Below are positions 6,408 to 6,968 of a stretch of DNA of 6,968 bases, one piece after another. This DNA is from Thermoanaerobaculia bacterium. Lineage in GTDB: Bacteria > Acidobacteriota > Thermoanaerobaculia > Multivoradales > UBA5704. Location of the stretch: assembly GCA_025937035.1 (NCBI GenBank), contig JAICSG010000205.1, forward strand, positions 1-6,968. The letters are read 5' to 3'. Positions within the stretch are counted from its first letter, which is position 1. Each line of letters opens with the position of its first letter. The notes beneath the pieces are model-generated. The model made no database searches, was not told the origin of the DNA, and saw only the letters and a program-made list of their open reading frames with translations. Made by a program: the position numbers and the translations under genes.

Positions 6408-6968
6408 ATGGGAAGAAAACTTCGCTACATCCCCGAAGGAGGCGCCCTGGTGGAGGTCACCTGCCGGACCTTGCACGGGCGCTTGCTGCTCCGGCCCAGC
6501 CCGGAGCTCAACGACCTCACTGCGGGCGTCCTCGGCAGGGCCCAGCGGCTCTATCCGGTCGAACTCGTGGCGTTCCAGGCGGTGTCGAATCATTACCACG
6601 CCCTCGTCTTCGTGAAGAGCGCGAAGCGGCTGGCCGAATTCGCCGGCTACCTGAGCTCGAACCTGGCGAGGGAGGTGGCCCGGCTCACCGGCTGGACGGG
6701 CAAGGTCTGGGAGCGGCGCTACCAGGCGATCCCGGTCAGCGACGAGGAGGAGGCGCAGGCCGCGAGGCTGAAGTACGTCTTGAGCCACGGGGTCAAAGAG
6801 AATCTGGTGGCCCACCTCCGGGAGTGGCCGGGTCTCCACTGCGTCCGCCACATCGTGGACGGCGAGCCGCTCACCGGCACCTGGTTCGACCGCACCCAGG
6901 AGCACGCCGCCCGCCGACGGAGGGGAGAGGACCCCGATCCGCTCCAATACACGAGCTCTGAGACGGTC
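6408..6968 (+). CDS. REP-associated tyrosine transposase (RAYT), IS200/Y1 family, 3' end missing
   Basis: The frame is open from ATG 6408 to the right edge (187 codons, no stop). The protein is a Y1-type HUH nuclease, which cuts and rejoins single-stranded DNA through a tyrosine at hairpin-forming sites. The metal-binding HUH motif is His62-Tyr63-His64 in AVSNHYHALVFV (58-69). The likely nucleophile is Tyr123 in LKYVLSHGVKENLV (121-134), which corresponds to the YIxxNPVRAGLV helix of RAYT proteins; Tyr105 in WERRYQAIPV is a less likely alternative. The beginning, RKLRYIPEGGALVEVTCRT (3-21), also fits the family (usually a basic start with an early beta strand). The C-terminal part, GTWFDRTQEHAARRRRGED and LQYTSSETV, belongs to the longer acidobacterial-type RAYTs. 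The catalytic residues are intact, so it may be active. No terminal inverted repeats and no partner transposition gene are seen, as usual for RAYTs. ATG 6408 is chosen because homology starts there; a ribosome binding site is poor and an inverted repeat ends two bases upstream. The neighbouring palindromic array is a plausible substrate. Confidence 0.88.
   Translation, partial: MGRKLRYIPEGGALVEVTCRTLHGRLLLRPSPELNDLTAGVLGRAQRLYPVELVAFQAVSNHYHALVFVKSAKRLAEFAGYLSSNLAREVARLTGWTGKVWERRYQAIPVSDEEEAQAARLKYVLSHGVKENLVAHLREWPGLHCVRHIVDGEPLTGTWFDRTQEHAARRRRGEDPDPLQYTSSETV

Overview
This window is from a GC-rich bacterial genome. I infer a Gram-negative, Acidobacteriota-like organism. The reasons are a large secreted protein with a fibronectin-like segment and a gingipain-propeptide-like segment, a lipoprotein of the alkaline-phosphatase/sulfatase superfamily ending in LHAVGYL, a plasmid-free chromosomal-looking layout, and an IS200-like (RAYT-type) transposase whose C-terminal wording (SETV, PLPCW) I associate with that phylum. 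The taxonomic call rests on protein style only and is tentative.

Layout. Positions 1-1943 (minus strand) hold the N-terminal 647 residues of a secreted, cysteine-rich protein that runs off the left edge. A 127-bp divergent region (1944-2070) separates it from a plus-strand lipoprotein sulfatase-like gene (2071-3435). That gene meets, tail to tail with a 4-bp overlap on a shared CTAG, a minus-strand gene (3432-5351). This third gene encodes a 639-residue cytoplasmic-looking protein with a DUF6930-like N-terminus, a very acidic block, TPR-like repeats and a highly basic tail. From 5352 to 6407 there is no intact gene. This 1-kb stretch contains the promoter and ribosome binding site of the minus-strand gene, then a broken C-terminal remnant of a transposase (5473-5628), then about ten copies of a 42-bp palindromic tandem repeat (5728-6146), then a short non-coding leader with interleaved inverted repeats. 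From 6408 to the right edge lies an apparently intact, but window-truncated, REP-associated tyrosine transposase (RAYT).

How it fits together. The left half looks like envelope functions: an exported large protein and an outer or periplasmic lipoprotein hydrolase/transferase transcribed divergently. The right part is the most interesting. A single-copy HUH transposase sits next to an array of hairpin-forming repeats, and a decayed copy of the same transposase tail lies on the other side of the array, 1439 bp away in the same orientation. That suggests a transposase-plus-array module that was duplicated in tandem, or that inserted next to an older copy. The array and transposase may form a REP/BIME-like system with an unusual 42-bp unit; this link is inferred from position, not shown by the sequence.
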